From an uncultured Desulfomicrobiaceae bacterium (GTDB taxonomy: Bacteria > Desulfobacterota > Desulfovibrionia > Desulfovibrionales > Desulfomicrobiaceae): a DNA stretch of 64,000 nucleotides. The notes under the pieces were generated by a model. That model made no database searches and was not told where the DNA came from. It saw only the letters and a program-made list of their open reading frames with translations. Numbering within the stretch: position 1 is the first letter of the stretch; each line of letters begins with the position of its first letter. Below are positions 17,815 through 28,100 of the stretch, in pieces. The translations under genes were made by a program, and so were the position numbers. The stretch lies in contig CALKRN010000003.1 of assembly GCA_937989665.1 (NCBI GenBank), forward strand, positions 62,001-126,000, in the 5' to 3' direction.

Positions 17815-18549
17815 TTATGGCACGGGGGCGGGCGGTGGCTGGGGGGGGTAGCTATGCTGGAGACCGGCGATCCAGCGGCCATAGACAGTCCGGGCCACGG
17901 CCTGGAGAGCATCCATCCATTGGGGTGTTGCCGCCATCATCGCCGAGGGCTCCTGCACCCAGGGGCCGAAATGGGCCAAGACCTCGTCCTGGCCGGCCTC
18001 GGCCCAATCGACCACCATGGAGGGGGTCATCTCCAAATGGAATTGGAGTCCAAGATGCGGACCAAAGGAGAAGGCCTGGTGGGGGCAGGCCACGCTTTCG
18101 GCGAGCCACGCCGCGCCTGCCGGGATATCGAAGGTCTCGCCATGCCAATGGAATGCGACAAAGGAGCGCAATGGGCCAAACCAGGCTTCGGCCCCGGGCC
18201 GCAGCCGCACGGGGTGCCAGCCCATTTCGCGCGTGGGGGAGGGTTTCACCGACGCCCCCAGGGCACGGGCTAGGAGTTGGGCGCCAAGGCAATGGCCAAG
18301 GACCGGGATGTTCGCGGCGACGGCCTGACGAACGAGGCTGAGGACCTGCGGGATCCAGGGCAGCGGGTCGTTGGCGCTCATGGGGCCCCCCATGAGGACA
18401 AGGCCCGCATAGGGGTTTGGGGTCTCAGGAACCGCGGCATCCTGGTCCACGGCCACCAGCTCGAGGGCCAGCCCCTGGGCGTGGATGTATTCGGCAAAGA
18501 AACCCGGGCCTTCCGAGGCGGCAAAGCGGAGGATGGCAATGGGTTGCAT
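17815..18549 (-). CDS. Class I glutamine amidotransferase-like protein (GMP synthase-type domain)
   Basis: A 244-residue stand-alone class I glutamine amidotransferase domain. The nucleophile elbow is PVLGHCLGAQLLARALG (Cys about residue 85), preceded by GLVLMGGPMSAND, and followed by EMGWHPVRL, FHWHGETFDIP and LQFHLEMTP, which supplies the catalytic His and Glu. Stand-alone relatives are annotated as GMP synthase-like or gamma-glutamyl hydrolases and act in amino-group transfer or in detoxifying gamma-glutamyl compounds; the true substrate is unknown. It begins 17 bases after the malic enzyme gene with an AAGGAG ribosome site and is probably the last gene of that unit. Confidence 0.88.
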   Translation of the reverse strand: MQPIAILRFAASEGPGFFAEYIHAQGLALELVAVDQDAAVPETPNPYAGLVLMGGPMSANDPLPWIPQVLSLVRQAVAANIPVLGHCLGAQLLARALGASVKPSPTREMGWHPVRLRPGAEAWFGPLRSFVAFHWHGETFDIPAGAAWLAESVACPHQAFSFGPHLGLQFHLEMTPSMVVDWAEAGQDEVLAHFGPWVQEPSAMMAATPQWMDALQAVARTVYGRWIAGLQHSYPPQPPPAPVP

Positions 18550-18566
18550 CAGGACTCCTTCTTCCC

Positions 18567-19889
18567 TCAGAAGATTTGGGGATAGCTTTGCATGAAGGCA
18601 TCCAGGCGGGCGCGCGACGTTTGGATGCGCTCTCGCAGGCTCGCCCGGTAGGCGGTCATATCCGCAATGGGGGTACGGGCGACACCGGTATCCATGGCTG
18701 CTTGAGCCACCGCCGCGGACTCGAACTCCATGAGCCGAAGGTCCACGGGTTTGGGAATGATGTACTCCGGGCCAAAGGCAAGGTGGCTCAGGCCGTAGGC
18801 CGCAAGTACCTCGTCGGGGACCGGCTCTTTGGCCAGGGCGGCCAGGGCGCGAGCCGCGGCGAGTTTCATGGGCTCGTTGATGGTGGTGGCCCGCACGTCG
18901 AGGGCGCCGCGGAAAATAAAGGGGAAGCCGAGGACATTGTTGATCTGATTGGGAAAATCGGATCGACCCGTGCCCATGATGGCGTCAGGACGCACAGCCT
19001 TGGCCTCGTGGTAGCCAATTTCCGGCACGGGATTGGCGCAGGCGAAGATGATGGGTTCCTTGGCCATGGCGGCTATCATGTCTGGGGTTACGAGCCCGGC
19101 TTTGGAGAGACCGAGGAAGACATCGGCCCCCCGCAGGGCCTCGCCCAAGGAGGTATAGCTTTTTTCCGTGGCAAAGAGGCGTTTTTCGGGGGTGAGGTCC
19201 GTGCGGCCTTGGTGGATGTGGCCACGCGAGTCGAACATGGCGATGTTCGCGGGGTCGACGCCAAGAGCGCTGTAGAGCCTGGTGCAGGAGATGGCCGCCG
19301 CGCCTGCGCCCGAGACCACGAGGCGCAGGTCCTCGAGACGCTTGCCGGTTATTTCCACGGCATTGAGCAGGGCCGCTGCAGAAATGATGGCGGTACCATG
19401 CTGGTCGTCGTGGAACACCGGAATGGCCATTTCTGCCTTGAGCCGGTTCTCAATGGCAAAGCACTCCGGGGCCTTGATATCCTCGAGATTGATACCGCCA
19501 AAGGTGGGTTCGAGGGCGCGCACCATGGCGCAAAAGCGGTCTGGATCGGTCTCAGCAATGTTGATGTCATAGACATCCACGTCGGCAAAGATCTTGAAGA
19601 GCAGCCCTTTGCCTTCCATGACCGGTTTGGCAGCATACGGGCCGATGTTGCCCAGACCGAGGACCGCTGTGCCATTGGAGATCACGGCCACAAGGTTGCC
19701 GCGTCCGGTGTAGGTGAAACTCGCCTCAGGGTCACGGGCGATCTCCAGGCATGCCTCGGCCACACCTGGGCTATAGGCCATGCTCAGGTGCTTTTGCGTA
19801 TGGTAGGGTTTGACCGGAACGACCTCGAGTTTTCCCGGTCGCACGGCGCGGTGGTACGCAAGGGCTTCTTCTTTTGTAAATAAGGCCAT
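18567..19889 (-). CDS. Malic enzyme (NAD(P)-dependent, short bacterial type)
   Basis: A 440-residue malate dehydrogenase (oxaloacetate-decarboxylating), converting malate to pyruvate and CO2 or the reverse. Visible motifs: [34 protein letters not shown], the metal site [34 protein letters not shown], the nucleotide fold [17 protein letters not shown], and [12 protein letters not shown]. It lacks the phosphotransacetylase domain of MaeB. GGAGGGAAAAACC precedes the ATG. It follows the fumarate reductase-fumarase genes after 182 bases on the same strand, completing a succinate/fumarate/malate/pyruvate route. The cofactor (NAD or NADP) cannot be told by eye. Confidence 0.95.
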   Translation of the reverse strand: MALFTKEEALAYHRAVRPGKLEVVPVKPYHTQKHLSMAYSPGVAEACLEIARDPEASFTYTGRGNLVAVISNGTAVLGLGNIGPYAAKPVMEGKGLLFKIFADVDVYDINIAETDPDRFCAMVRALEPTFGGINLEDIKAPECFAIENRLKAEMAIPVFHDDQHGTAIISAAALLNAVEITGKRLEDLRLVVSGAGAAAISCTRLYSALGVDPANIAMFDSRGHIHQGRTDLTPEKRLFATEKSYTSLGEALRGADVFLGLSKAGLVTPDMIAAMAKEPIIFACANPVPEIGYHEAKAVRPDAIMGTGRSDFPNQINNVLGFPFIFRGALDVRATTINEPMKLAAARALAALAKEPVPDEVLAAYGLSHLAFGPEYIIPKPVDLRLMEFESAAVAQAAMDTGVARTPIADMTAYRASLRERIQTSRARLDAFMQSYPQIF

Positions 19890-20071
19890 GGTTTTTCCTC
19901 CCTGTGGAGGCTAATGGTGGTAGACTTGGGGTTGGGGGTCGTTGGCCTCTTCGGAGCGATGTTTTTTGCTCGTTCTGCCGTCCGTGGTCTCCTCATCCGC
20001 ATTGGACCCCTTCCGGGCGGACAATCGTTCTCCTTTTGGGCGCTCTCCGTGGTCTTTTTGCTGCAAAGTGG

Positions 20072-20629
20072 TTAGCCGATGCGGGCCGCAGCGCGATCTG
20101 GCTGGACGTAGAGCTCGCCTCCGACGCTATCGTTAATGACCAAGACAGGAAACTCGTGCACTTCCAATTGCCGTACCGCCTCTGGCCCTAGGTCTTCGAA
20201 GGCGATGACCTGGGCATTGGTGATGCATCGCGAAAGAAGCGCCCCGGCCCCACCGGTGGCTCCAAAATATACGCCGCCATAGTGGGCAAGGGCATCGCGC
20301 ACGGCCTGGTTGCGGCGGCCTTTGCCGATCGTCGCCCGTACGCCGAGGGCATAAAGCTGTGGGGCATAGGCATCCATGCGGTAGCTGGTGGTTGGGCCAG
20401 CGGAACCGATGGGGCGGCCCGGCGGGGCAGGGGTTGGGCCGACATAGTAGAGGACTGCGCCTTCCAACGGAAAGGGAAGGGGCTCACCACGGTGGAGAAG
20501 TTCCATGAGGCGTTTATGGGCCGCATCTCGGGCGGTGTAGATGGTCCCGGAAAGGAGGACGAGGTCGCCGGCGCGCAGCATCCGAGCCGTTTCTTCGTTG
20601 AGAGGGGTATGCAGGTGGTACTCGGCCAT
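20072..20629 (-). CDS. fumB: Class I fumarate hydratase, beta subunit (C-terminal domain)
   Basis: A 185-residue subunit corresponding to the C-terminal half of class I [4Fe-4S] fumarases and the beta subunit of tartrate dehydratases. Key patterns: GDLVLLSGTIYTARDAAHKR, YYVGPTPAPPGRPIGSAGPT, and TIGKGRRNQAV, which bind substrate. It hydrates fumarate to malate together with the alpha subunit, whose TAA stop overlaps this ATG by one base. Split two-subunit fumarases are the rule in many anaerobes. Its product is the substrate of the malic enzyme encoded just downstream. The symbol denotes the beta subunit, not the E. coli fumB isozyme. Confidence 0.93.
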   Translation of the reverse strand: MAEYHLHTPLNEETARMLRAGDLVLLSGTIYTARDAAHKRLMELLHRGEPLPFPLEGAVLYYVGPTPAPPGRPIGSAGPTTSYRMDAYAPQLYALGVRATIGKGRRNQAVRDALAHYGGVYFGATGGAGALLSRCITNAQVIAFEDLGPEAVRQLEVHEFPVLVINDSVGGELYVQPDRAAARIG

Positions 20630-21465
20630 TAGAGGCGCACCTCCTCATGCCGGGCACTGTGGCATTGGATGTTCACGGCCACAGGGAGGCTAGCGATGTG
20701 GCAGGGGTGGAGGGCGATTTTCACCCCTAAGGCCGTGGTGCGCCCCCCCAAGCCCATGGGGCCGATGCCCAGGGCGTTGATGTCGTGCAAGAGTTCTGCT
20801 TCCAGGGCAGCGATGGTCGGGTCAGGATGGGTGTCGTCGAGCGTGCGCAGGAGCGCCTGCTTGGCAAGGCGAGCCGCGAGCTCGAAGGTCCCGCCAATGC
20901 CAACACCCACGACCACGGGCGGGCAGGGATTGGGGCCTGCCTCGGCCACCCGCTCCACGACAAAGCGGCGCACACCTTCCCAGCCTTGGGCCGGGGCGAG
21001 CATTGTGACTCGTGACATGTTCTCGCTGCCGCCTCCTTTGGCCATAAAGGCGATGCGCAGCCCGTCCCCCGGGACATGCTCAAGGTGGATGATGGCTGGG
21101 GTATTGTCGCCGGTGTTGCAACGGGTCAGGGGATGGCAAGCTGATTTGCGCAGCAAGCCCTCATCATACCCCTGGCGCACCCCGGCCTCGATGGCGGCGC
21201 GGATACCGCCCGGGACGTGGACGTCTGCTCCCATTTCCACGAAGAACACGGCCAGACCGGTGTCCTGGCACAAGGGGAGCCCTTGTTCCTCGGCCAGGCG
21301 GTAGTTATCGACCAACTGGCTGAGGATAGCTCGGCCGGCGGGGTGGGTTTCTTCGGCCAAGGCGCGCTCGAGGGCCGTGCGCACATCAGCAGGTAACACC
21401 CGGCAGGCATGGACACACATGGTGGCCACAGCGTGGGTAATGCGTTCCGGTTCTATGATACGCAT
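20629..21465 (-). CDS. fumA: Class I fumarate hydratase, alpha subunit (Fe-S domain)
   Basis: A 278-residue N-terminal-type fumarase subunit carrying the oxygen-sensitive [4Fe-4S] cluster. Signatures: GLPLCQDTGLAVFFVEMG, RCNTGDNTPAIIHLE, FMAKGGGSENMSRVTML and GPNPCPPVVVGVGIGGTFE; the three cysteines in these segments are the expected cluster ligands. It begins three bases after frdB and overlaps the beta-subunit gene by one base, so frdCAB-fumAB is a single tight operon. It hydrates fumarate made or consumed by the adjacent fumarate reductase. The symbol denotes the alpha subunit of a split enzyme. Confidence 0.94.
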   Translation of the reverse strand: MRIIEPERITHAVATMCVHACRVLPADVRTALERALAEETHPAGRAILSQLVDNYRLAEEQGLPLCQDTGLAVFFVEMGADVHVPGGIRAAIEAGVRQGYDEGLLRKSACHPLTRCNTGDNTPAIIHLEHVPGDGLRIAFMAKGGGSENMSRVTMLAPAQGWEGVRRFVVERVAEAGPNPCPPVVVGVGIGGTFELAARLAKQALLRTLDDTHPDPTIAALEAELLHDINALGIGPMGLGGRTTALGVKIALHPCHIASLPVAVNIQCHSARHEEVRL

Positions 21466-21468
21466 GGT

Positions 21469-22209
21469 TTAGTCCTTGCGGAAAAGCTGCTTGATGGCTG
21501 TAATGCCCATTTTGCGGCGCAAGAACCCGAGCTGGTTTTGGAGGGGGAGGTTTTTCGGGCAGACGTCCTCACAGGCAAGAAGTCCCATGCAGCCAAAGAC
21601 ACCGAAGTCATTGCCAATGAGTTCAAAATAGTCTCGGTCCGTGCGCTCGTCGCGGGGGTCAAGGGCAAAACGGGCAATGCGGGCAAGCCCTGCGGCACCA
21701 AGAAAGTCGGGCCGCATGCGTGCCGTGGAGCAGGCGGCAATGCAGCAGCCACATTCGATGCAGCGTTCCATCTCGTAAATGGCCTCCGCCACCGCATTGT
21801 CCATGCGGGCCTCTTCTTTCGTTGGGTCAAAGGGCGTGTTCGTGTGGATCCAGGACTCGGTGCGGGTGTACATTTCCCGAAACCAGGAGCCTGTATCGAC
21901 ACAGAGATCGCCAATGAGTTTGAAGACGGGCAGGGGCAGGAGGGTGATCTCGTGGGGGAGGTCTTTGGTCTTTGTCTGGCAGGCCAGGCGAGGACGGCCA
22001 TTGACCACCATGCCGCAGGACCCGCAGATGCCCGCGCGGCAGCAGAAGTCGAACATGAGCCCTGGGTCCTGCTCTTCGCGCAAGCGGTTGAGGGCAATGA
22101 ACAGGGTCATGTTGGCCGTTTCTTCCAGGGAGAAATCCTGGAGGTGGGGCTGAGAGGCCGGGTCCTGGGGATTGTAGCGGAAGATATGGAAGGTGAGCGT
22201 ACGCGACAT
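21469..22209 (-). CDS. frdB: Fumarate reductase / succinate dehydrogenase iron-sulfur subunit
   Basis: A 246-residue iron-sulfur subunit. The N-terminal ferredoxin-like domain has CRAGICGSCGMVVNGRPRLAC for the [2Fe-2S] cluster. The C-terminal domain has CIECGCCIAAC and, further on, CMGLLACEDVCPK for the [4Fe-4S] and [3Fe-4S] clusters. It passes electrons between the dihaem membrane anchor and the flavoprotein. The start at 22209 follows CGGAGGAAACC, 19 bases after the frdA stop. The three-gene order C-A-B matches the Wolinella-type enzyme. Direction (fumarate reduction or succinate oxidation) cannot be fixed from sequence. Confidence 0.95.
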   Translation of the reverse strand: MSRTLTFHIFRYNPQDPASQPHLQDFSLEETANMTLFIALNRLREEQDPGLMFDFCCRAGICGSCGMVVNGRPRLACQTKTKDLPHEITLLPLPVFKLIGDLCVDTGSWFREMYTRTESWIHTNTPFDPTKEEARMDNAVAEAIYEMERCIECGCCIAACSTARMRPDFLGAAGLARIARFALDPRDERTDRDYFELIGNDFGVFGCMGLLACEDVCPKNLPLQNQLGFLRRKMGITAIKQLFRKD

Positions 22210-22228
22210 GGTTTCCTCCGGGGGTGAC

Positions 22229-24097
22229 TCAACAGGCGCTGTGGGGGCGGCGGGTCTTGGCCGCGATGTGTGCTGGATCGGCGGGAATAATTTTGCCGCC
22301 ACCATAGCCTCGATCTCCAGGAGGCAGTTCAAAGACAGCCGTGGCCTCTTCGTAGGCCAGGCGGGGGAGCGAGGCCCCTTCGTCCCAGTAGGCCAAGGTG
22401 CGTTTGAGCCAATCACGGTCATTGCGTTCTGGATAGTCTTCGCGGTTGTGAGAGCCACGGCTCTCCGTGCGCGCCAGGGCCGCCGCCGCGATGCACAGGG
22501 CAAGCCGTACCTGGCCGGGGAGCTTGAGGGCTGCGGCCAGTTCGGGATTGGCCCCGAGCCCCGAGGATCGCAAGCCTAAGCGGCTCGTGCGTTCGAGCAC
22601 TTCCTGCAGGCGGGCGATGCAGGCGCGCAGGCCCGCGTCGTTCCGGAAGACGAAACAGCCCTCCATGAGGGCGTCTTGCATCATCCCGCGCAAGGTGAAG
22701 ACGTTTTCTCGACCAAGCCGGCCCGAGATAAGGTCCTGGATGCGCGCCTGCTGGCGGGCCACTTCGGCCTCCACCAGGGCCATGGGGAAGGTGGGGGCCG
22801 GTGTCCCCTGGAGGTATTCGACGATGTGCCGGCCAATGATGCCGCCAGCGACGACCGTTTCGGCGAGGGAATTGCCGCCGAGGCGGTTGAAACCATGGAG
22901 GTCCCAGCAGGCGGCCTCGCCCGCACTGAAGAGTCCGGCAAGGCCATAGGCGGCCCCGGTCTTGTCGGTGCGGATGCCCGCCATGGTGTAGTGCTGGGTG
23001 GGCCGCACGGGGATGAGGCTGGCCCTCGGGTCGATGCCGAGGAAGTGTTTGCAGATTTCATCCACTTCCCGCAGCTTGGTGGAGATATGGGCATCGCCCA
23101 GATGCCGGATATCGAGCCAGAGGTGTTCGCCGTACGGCGAGGGCACGCCTTTGCCTTTGCGCATATGCTCGATCATGCGGCGGGAGACAACGTCGCGGGA
23201 GGCAAGTTCGGCCTTGGCTGGCTCATAGTCGGGCATGAAGCGGTATTCGTCCACGTCAAGGAGGGTGCCGCCGTCGCCGCGGCAGCCTTCAGTGACGAGG
23301 ATATCCGTGGGGACGATCCCGGTGGGATGAAACTGGATGGCTTCCGGGTTGCCGATGGGCACTCGGCCGGTGTCAAGGAGCATAGCTGCGCCCGCCCCAT
23401 CGCAGATGATCGCGTTGGTGGTGGCGCGGTAAAGGCGACCAAAGCCACCGGTGCACACCGCCGTGGCTCGGGCAAGAAAGACTTCCAGGGCGCCGGTGCG
23501 CAGGCAGCGCACGATCGCGCCCAGGGCGCGCTCGCCGTCGTGGAGGAGGGCAATGGCCTCTTTGCGGTCCAGGACGCGGATGCCCAGTTGGGCACAGCGG
23601 TTGTCCATGGTACACATGACCGCATGTCCGGTCCCGTCCGAGGTGTAGCAAGTGCGCCACTTGGCCGTGCCGCCGAAGGAGCGGGCAGTGATGAGGCCAG
23701 CCTTTTCTTCCTTTTCGTACTTTTCAAAGAGTTCGCCGCCTTTGAAGTAGCACGACTTCCCTGGCACGACCCGGTTCCACGGCACGCCCCAATGGGCAAG
23801 ACGCCGCATCTCGATGGGCGCGGCCTCGACGAACATGCGCGCCACTTCTTGGTCACAGCCCCAATCCGAGCCTTTGACCGTATCTTCAAAGTGGACGTCT
23901 GGGCAGTCGCCTTCGCCCATGGCACAGTTGCCGAGGGCGGCTTGCATCCCGCCTTGGGCCGCTGAGGAGTGGGAGCGCCGCGCCGGCACAATGGAGAGGC
24001 AGATGACGTCAAACCCGGCCTCCGCGGCTTCGACCGCGATGCGTTCGCCGGACAGGCCGGCACCTATGACCAACAAATCGGTATGATAGCGTTCCAT
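22229..24097 (-). CDS. frdA: Fumarate reductase / succinate dehydrogenase flavoprotein subunit
   Basis: A 622-residue flavoprotein. The FAD fold is LLVIGAGLSGERIAVEAAEAG. With the start at 24097 the FAD-attaching histidine in RRSHSSAAQGG is His43, the same number as in Wolinella succinogenes FrdA, supporting that start; AGGAG also sits six bases upstream, whereas the ATG at 24103 abuts it. Active-site patterns include EAIQFHPTGIVPTDILVTEG, GGTLLDVDEYRFM and RPTQHYTMAGIRTD, and FAD contact GFNRLGGNSLAETVVAGG. It interconverts fumarate and succinate on the membrane with FrdB and FrdC, and the fumarase genes follow. Confidence 0.96.
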   Translation of the reverse strand: MERYHTDLLVIGAGLSGERIAVEAAEAGFDVICLSIVPARRSHSSAAQGGMQAALGNCAMGEGDCPDVHFEDTVKGSDWGCDQEVARMFVEAAPIEMRRLAHWGVPWNRVVPGKSCYFKGGELFEKYEKEEKAGLITARSFGGTAKWRTCYTSDGTGHAVMCTMDNRCAQLGIRVLDRKEAIALLHDGERALGAIVRCLRTGALEVFLARATAVCTGGFGRLYRATTNAIICDGAGAAMLLDTGRVPIGNPEAIQFHPTGIVPTDILVTEGCRGDGGTLLDVDEYRFMPDYEPAKAELASRDVVSRRMIEHMRKGKGVPSPYGEHLWLDIRHLGDAHISTKLREVDEICKHFLGIDPRASLIPVRPTQHYTMAGIRTDKTGAAYGLAGLFSAGEAACWDLHGFNRLGGNSLAETVVAGGIIGRHIVEYLQGTPAPTFPMALVEAEVARQQARIQDLISGRLGRENVFTLRGMMQDALMEGCFVFRNDAGLRACIARLQEVLERTSRLGLRSSGLGANPELAAALKLPGQVRLALCIAAAALARTESRGSHNREDYPERNDRDWLKRTLAYWDEGASLPRLAYEEATAVFELPPGDRGYGGGKIIPADPAHIAAKTRRPHSAC

Positions 24098-24106
24098 GAC
24101 CATCTC

Positions 24107-24769
24107 CTAAAGGGTGGCGTAGCGCACGAGGGCCGCAAGGGAGAGCAGGACCCCGCCTCCCAGGACGAAGAGCCCCACCCGCACCACCTGGGCGCGATGG
24201 ACATCCTGGAAAACGCCCCATTTGACCCCGGCCCGATAGACCCCCACCACGGCGTGGCCCTGTCCAAGGGGCGCGAGGAGAAGATACAGGATGACCCAGC
24301 CGTCACTTTGCACCCGCGCGGCCGAGCTCGCGGCCTGGATGGCACCCGCACCAATGGTGGTCCACATGTGGATGACGCCCAAGAGAAGCACCGCCATGCC
24401 CGAGACCGCCTGGAAGACCCAGGCCCAGGTGTCGGCATGACGCAAGGTCCGGGCCTGGGCCCAGAGCGCTTGTTGCTCCCGCCAGCGGAACGGGACCTTG
24501 CGTGCCGCGGCCACGAAATGAACAAGAAAGAGGACGGGTACGCTCCAATGGGCGAGGGTATCGAGATGGATGGCCTCCAGACCGCCCGCGACGGCGTCCA
24601 GTACCCGAGCCCCCAAAAGGACACTGGCAGTAAGCAGGGTGTGGAAGGCCAAGAACAGGGCGAGTCCCAGACCGGAGAGGACCTGGATGAGGTCCCAGAG
24701 GGCATCGGCTCGACTGCGGGACAGACGCCGCACCTCGGGTCGGTCCACAAGGACAAAAGAAGTCGACAT
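24107..24769 (-). CDS. frdC: Fumarate reductase dihaem cytochrome b membrane anchor
   Basis: A 220-residue membrane protein with five predicted spans, including LIQVLSGLGLALFLAFHTLL, HWSVPVLFLVHFVAAARK, VFQAVSGMAVLLLGVIHMW, LLLAPLGQGHAVVGVY and a last one near the C-terminus. The histidines in FHTL, FLVHF, VIHMW and GQGHAV are spaced as the four haem ligands of the single-subunit dihaem cytochrome b of Wolinella-type quinol:fumarate reductases. It oxidises menaquinol or reduces menaquinone. The start at 24769 has GGAGGCACTCT upstream. As the first gene of the operon it sits behind a divergent regulatory gap shared with a sensor kinase. Confidence 0.92.
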   Translation of the reverse strand: MSTSFVLVDRPEVRRLSRSRADALWDLIQVLSGLGLALFLAFHTLLTASVLLGARVLDAVAGGLEAIHLDTLAHWSVPVLFLVHFVAAARKVPFRWREQQALWAQARTLRHADTWAWVFQAVSGMAVLLLGVIHMWTTIGAGAIQAASSAARVQSDGWVILYLLLAPLGQGHAVVGVYRAGVKWGVFQDVHRAQVVRVGLFVLGGGVLLSLAALVRYATL

Positions 24770-25136
24770 AGAGTGCCTCCAGGCAGAAGCGTTGATGACC
24801 GCACCAAAAAGCGGCACGGCATAGCTAGCCCTGGGCTTTTGATCGGTCAATCATGGGGGGCGCGGTCAAGCGGTAGAAGGTTGCTAATGGCCGGTCAGTG
24901 GCAGGGGTTGGGGACAACGCAACGGCGATTGCGCTGAACTCGTTATGGTTTGCCTCCTCTTGTCCCCAAAAGGGCCCCGTCGGGGGTAGTGCCCTCCAGA
25001 GGCAGAGCTCCGTGCCAGCCCTGGGCAGGGGCCTGGAGCAACGAGCAGGGTGCTCCGGGGAGTGCGGATGACTTGCCCTGACGATGGGCCGGGTGTATCC
25101 CTCGGCAGACTCGCATTGCCAACAGAGGAGCCGTGT
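24770..25136. promoter_or_regulatory. Divergent gap between the frd operon and the hybrid kinase gene
   Basis: Gene-free and probably regulatory for both sides. A 12-bp imperfect dyad TTGATCGGTCAA (24839-24850) lies about 70 bases before frdC and overlaps a possible TTGACC -35 element on the minus strand. A perfect 6-bp hairpin (25035-25040 with 25051-25056) lies in the kinase leader. I see no standard FNR box, riboswitch or sigma-54 site. Confidence 0.35.
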
Positions 25137-28100
25137 ATGTCGGTGGCGTTTGGGGACTCGATGCGCGTACGGATGTGGTTGTGGGGTCTGGGCGCGGTGT
25201 TGCTCATGGTCCTGATGGTCAGCTGGCATGTGAGAGAAGCAGACCGCCAACTGCGCATTAAGCTCATCCACCACGCCACCATCATTGCCACGGGAATTCC
25301 TTCGGCGTTCCTCGACCGAATCCCCATGGGGAGGCCAGAAGAGGAAAGCCCTCTCTCTGCTCGCTTCTCTCGGTTCTTGCATGCTGCCCGTGCGGGGATT
25401 GCGGTTGCCAACGGCGTTTTCGTACTACGGCGGCAACCGGAGGGGCGTCTGGTCTGCTTGGCTGCGGCGAACGAGGAGGGTGGCCGCGGGGAGCCCCCCT
25501 CCTGCCAATTGGCCCAGCACGGGGGAGAGAAGATCCGGGGGGTCTTTGATTATGGCGAGCCCGCGGTGGAGGGAGGGCTATGGGGGGCCTGGGAAAAGGG
25601 GCTGTCGGTGTGGGTCCCGGTGGCGGCCCGGCAGCCAACGATCTTTGGCCTTCATGTCGCCGCGGCGGTCTACCGCCAGATCCTTGTGCAGGCAGCCGCG
25701 CCGGCCGCACTCCTGACCGTCCTCGGTATCAGTTTGGTGTCCGTGTCCGTCCGGTGCCGCTGGCCTGGGGCCGTGACCACCCTCATCGTGGGGCTGACGC
25801 TCACGTTCCACGGCACCCTCATGGCCAGGGTCGTGGAGAGTGGCGAGCGCCGTACCGCCCTCCTGGTCCTTGCCCGCAGCGAGGCCCAACGCCTGCAAAC
25901 CATCATTGCGAACGGTCGGGATCACCTGCTCGGGTCCTTGGAAGGATTGTACGCGGGCATTCCCGATGTCGCCTACCGCCATTTTTTTTCCTTCACCACC
26001 CAATGGCGGAATGTGCCGGGCATCGATTTCGCCGGCTTCGTGGATCGCAATACCACGATCCTTGCCCCAGCCACCAATCCGAGTCTCGTGGGGCTGGATA
26101 CGTCGGCTATCCCCGAGCTTGCCGCTGCCCAGGAAGAGGCCCGCCGAACAGGCTTGCTAAGCACGGCCCGTATCCCGCTCTTTGGCCGGAGCACTCCAAG
26201 TCTCGTTCTCTTCCAGCCTGTGTGGTATGGGGGACGGTTCCAGGGCTTTGTCGTGGTGGGGCTCGATGTGGGGTTTTTGATTCAATCGGCCACTCCAGGG
26301 CTGGAGCTCGCCATTTCCGAAGAAAAATCCACGGCCACAGACCGCGCTGAGGCGATGGAGATCCCCCTTCTCGTTGGGGATCAAACCGTGACCCTGCGTG
26401 CTTTTCCCTCTGCGGCCTTTCTCGCCCTCTATTTCGTTTACGGGCCGTTGGCGACCATGGTGGCTGGCATGGTGATTTCCCTCTTGGCGGCCCATCTTGT
26501 GCATGGGTTTGAACGTCGGCAGGAGATCCTCAAGGCCCTCGTGGTCCGCCGTACTCGGCAAATGCTCCGCGCCTTGCAGCGCATGAAGGCCCTTTTTACC
26601 AATGCCATTGCTGGCATTGCCATCCACGAGCTTGTGCGCGACGGCGAGGGGGTCCCGGTCACTTATCGCTATCTCCAGGTCAACCCGGCCTTTGGGGTGC
26701 AAACAGGGCTTGCCTCCCAAGATGTTGTCGGCAAAACAGTGGAGACGGTCTTTGGATTGGAGGAGCCTCCCCTTTTGTCCACCTACGTCCAGGTGGTGGA
26801 GAGCCAGGACCCGGTGAGCTTTACGACATACTTTGCCCCCCTTGAGCGGCACTTCTTTGTGAATGCCTTTCCCCTGGGAGAAAAGGACTCCTTTGCTACC
26901 GTGTTCCTTGACACCACCGTCTGGCATCGGACCGAAGACGCCCTGCGCCAGCAGACCCAGCTCCTGCACACCATCCTGGATGCGTTGCCCGTGGCGGTAT
27001 TCATTAAGGATCGCGATGGCCGGTATCTTGTGGTTAACCCGGCCTTTTGTGCCTTTTTTGGTGGGGACCCTGCTGACTACGTCGGCAAGACGCTGACGGA
27101 CGTCTTTTCCGGGGACATGGCGGATCTGATCCAAGGAAAAGATAACGAACTCTGGGCGACTGGTGGTTCCCAGGTGTACACGGCAAGCCTTGTTCGCATC
27201 GATGGCCAACCGCGCAAAGTCCTCTTCCATCGGCGGGTGGTCGTGGACGAGGAGGGCCGGCCCGCGACCTTGGTCGGGGCGATGACGGACATCACGGACC
27301 AGGAAGAGGTCGCCCAGCGCCTGCGCGAGACCAACGCCCGGCTGGAAGAGGCGCTGGAGCGCATCTCCCGCCTCGCTGGCGAGGCGGAGAATGCTCGCCG
27401 GTCCAAAGGCCGCCTCTTGGCCATGTTCAGCCATGACCTGCGTGCCTTGGCCGCTGGCGCCCTTGCCTCGGCCCAGCTTCTCTCCCAGCAAGACCTTTCT
27501 CCTTCTGCCCGCTCCCTCGTGGAGAGCTTGGGGTCCAATGCCCAGGCCATGCTCGATTTTCTTGAAGATACCTTGCTCCTCGAAGGATTGGAGCAAGGGG
27601 GGATCACCATCCAGCCGCGCCCCTCTGATGTTGGGGAGTTAATCTCCGCTACCGTGGCGGGTTGTCTGCCTTTGGCTCAAGAAAAGGGACTTTCTCTCTC
27701 GGCCAACGTTGCTCCCTTGCCGCGTCTGGAAGTAGACCCGCGGCGGCTGCGCCAAATCTTGGTCAATTTTCTCAGCAACGCCCTTAAATTTACCCCTGCT
27801 GGGGGCGCCGTGACTGTGACTGCCGCCATATTGGAAGAAGAGGAAGAACACGTCCTTGTGGAGTTTCGGGTGACAGATACTGGCCCGGGTATTTCGGAAG
27901 AAAAGCAAGCGTGTATTTTCCAGCCCTTTGGCCAGGCCTGTCCGGAGTGCGACTCCGCCCAAGGCGTGGGCCTTGGCCTTGCCATATGCAAGGAGCTTGC
28001 CCATGCCATGGGCGGCAGTATCGGGGTGGAGAGTACCCCGGGAAAGGGGGCCTCCTTTTGGGTGCGCCTGCCCCTTCCTCGGGCCATGGAGGCCGCTGCT

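Noticed and set aside
17508-18341. Plus-strand frame across the amtB upstream region
   Set aside because: Arginine/glycine/proline-rich shadow of the minus-strand amidotransferase gene, without ribosome site or domain.
24839-24850. FNR/CRP site upstream of frdC
   Set aside because: The TTGATCGGTCAA dyad has the wrong internal spacing for TTGAT-N4-ATCAA, so only a generic dyad is reported.
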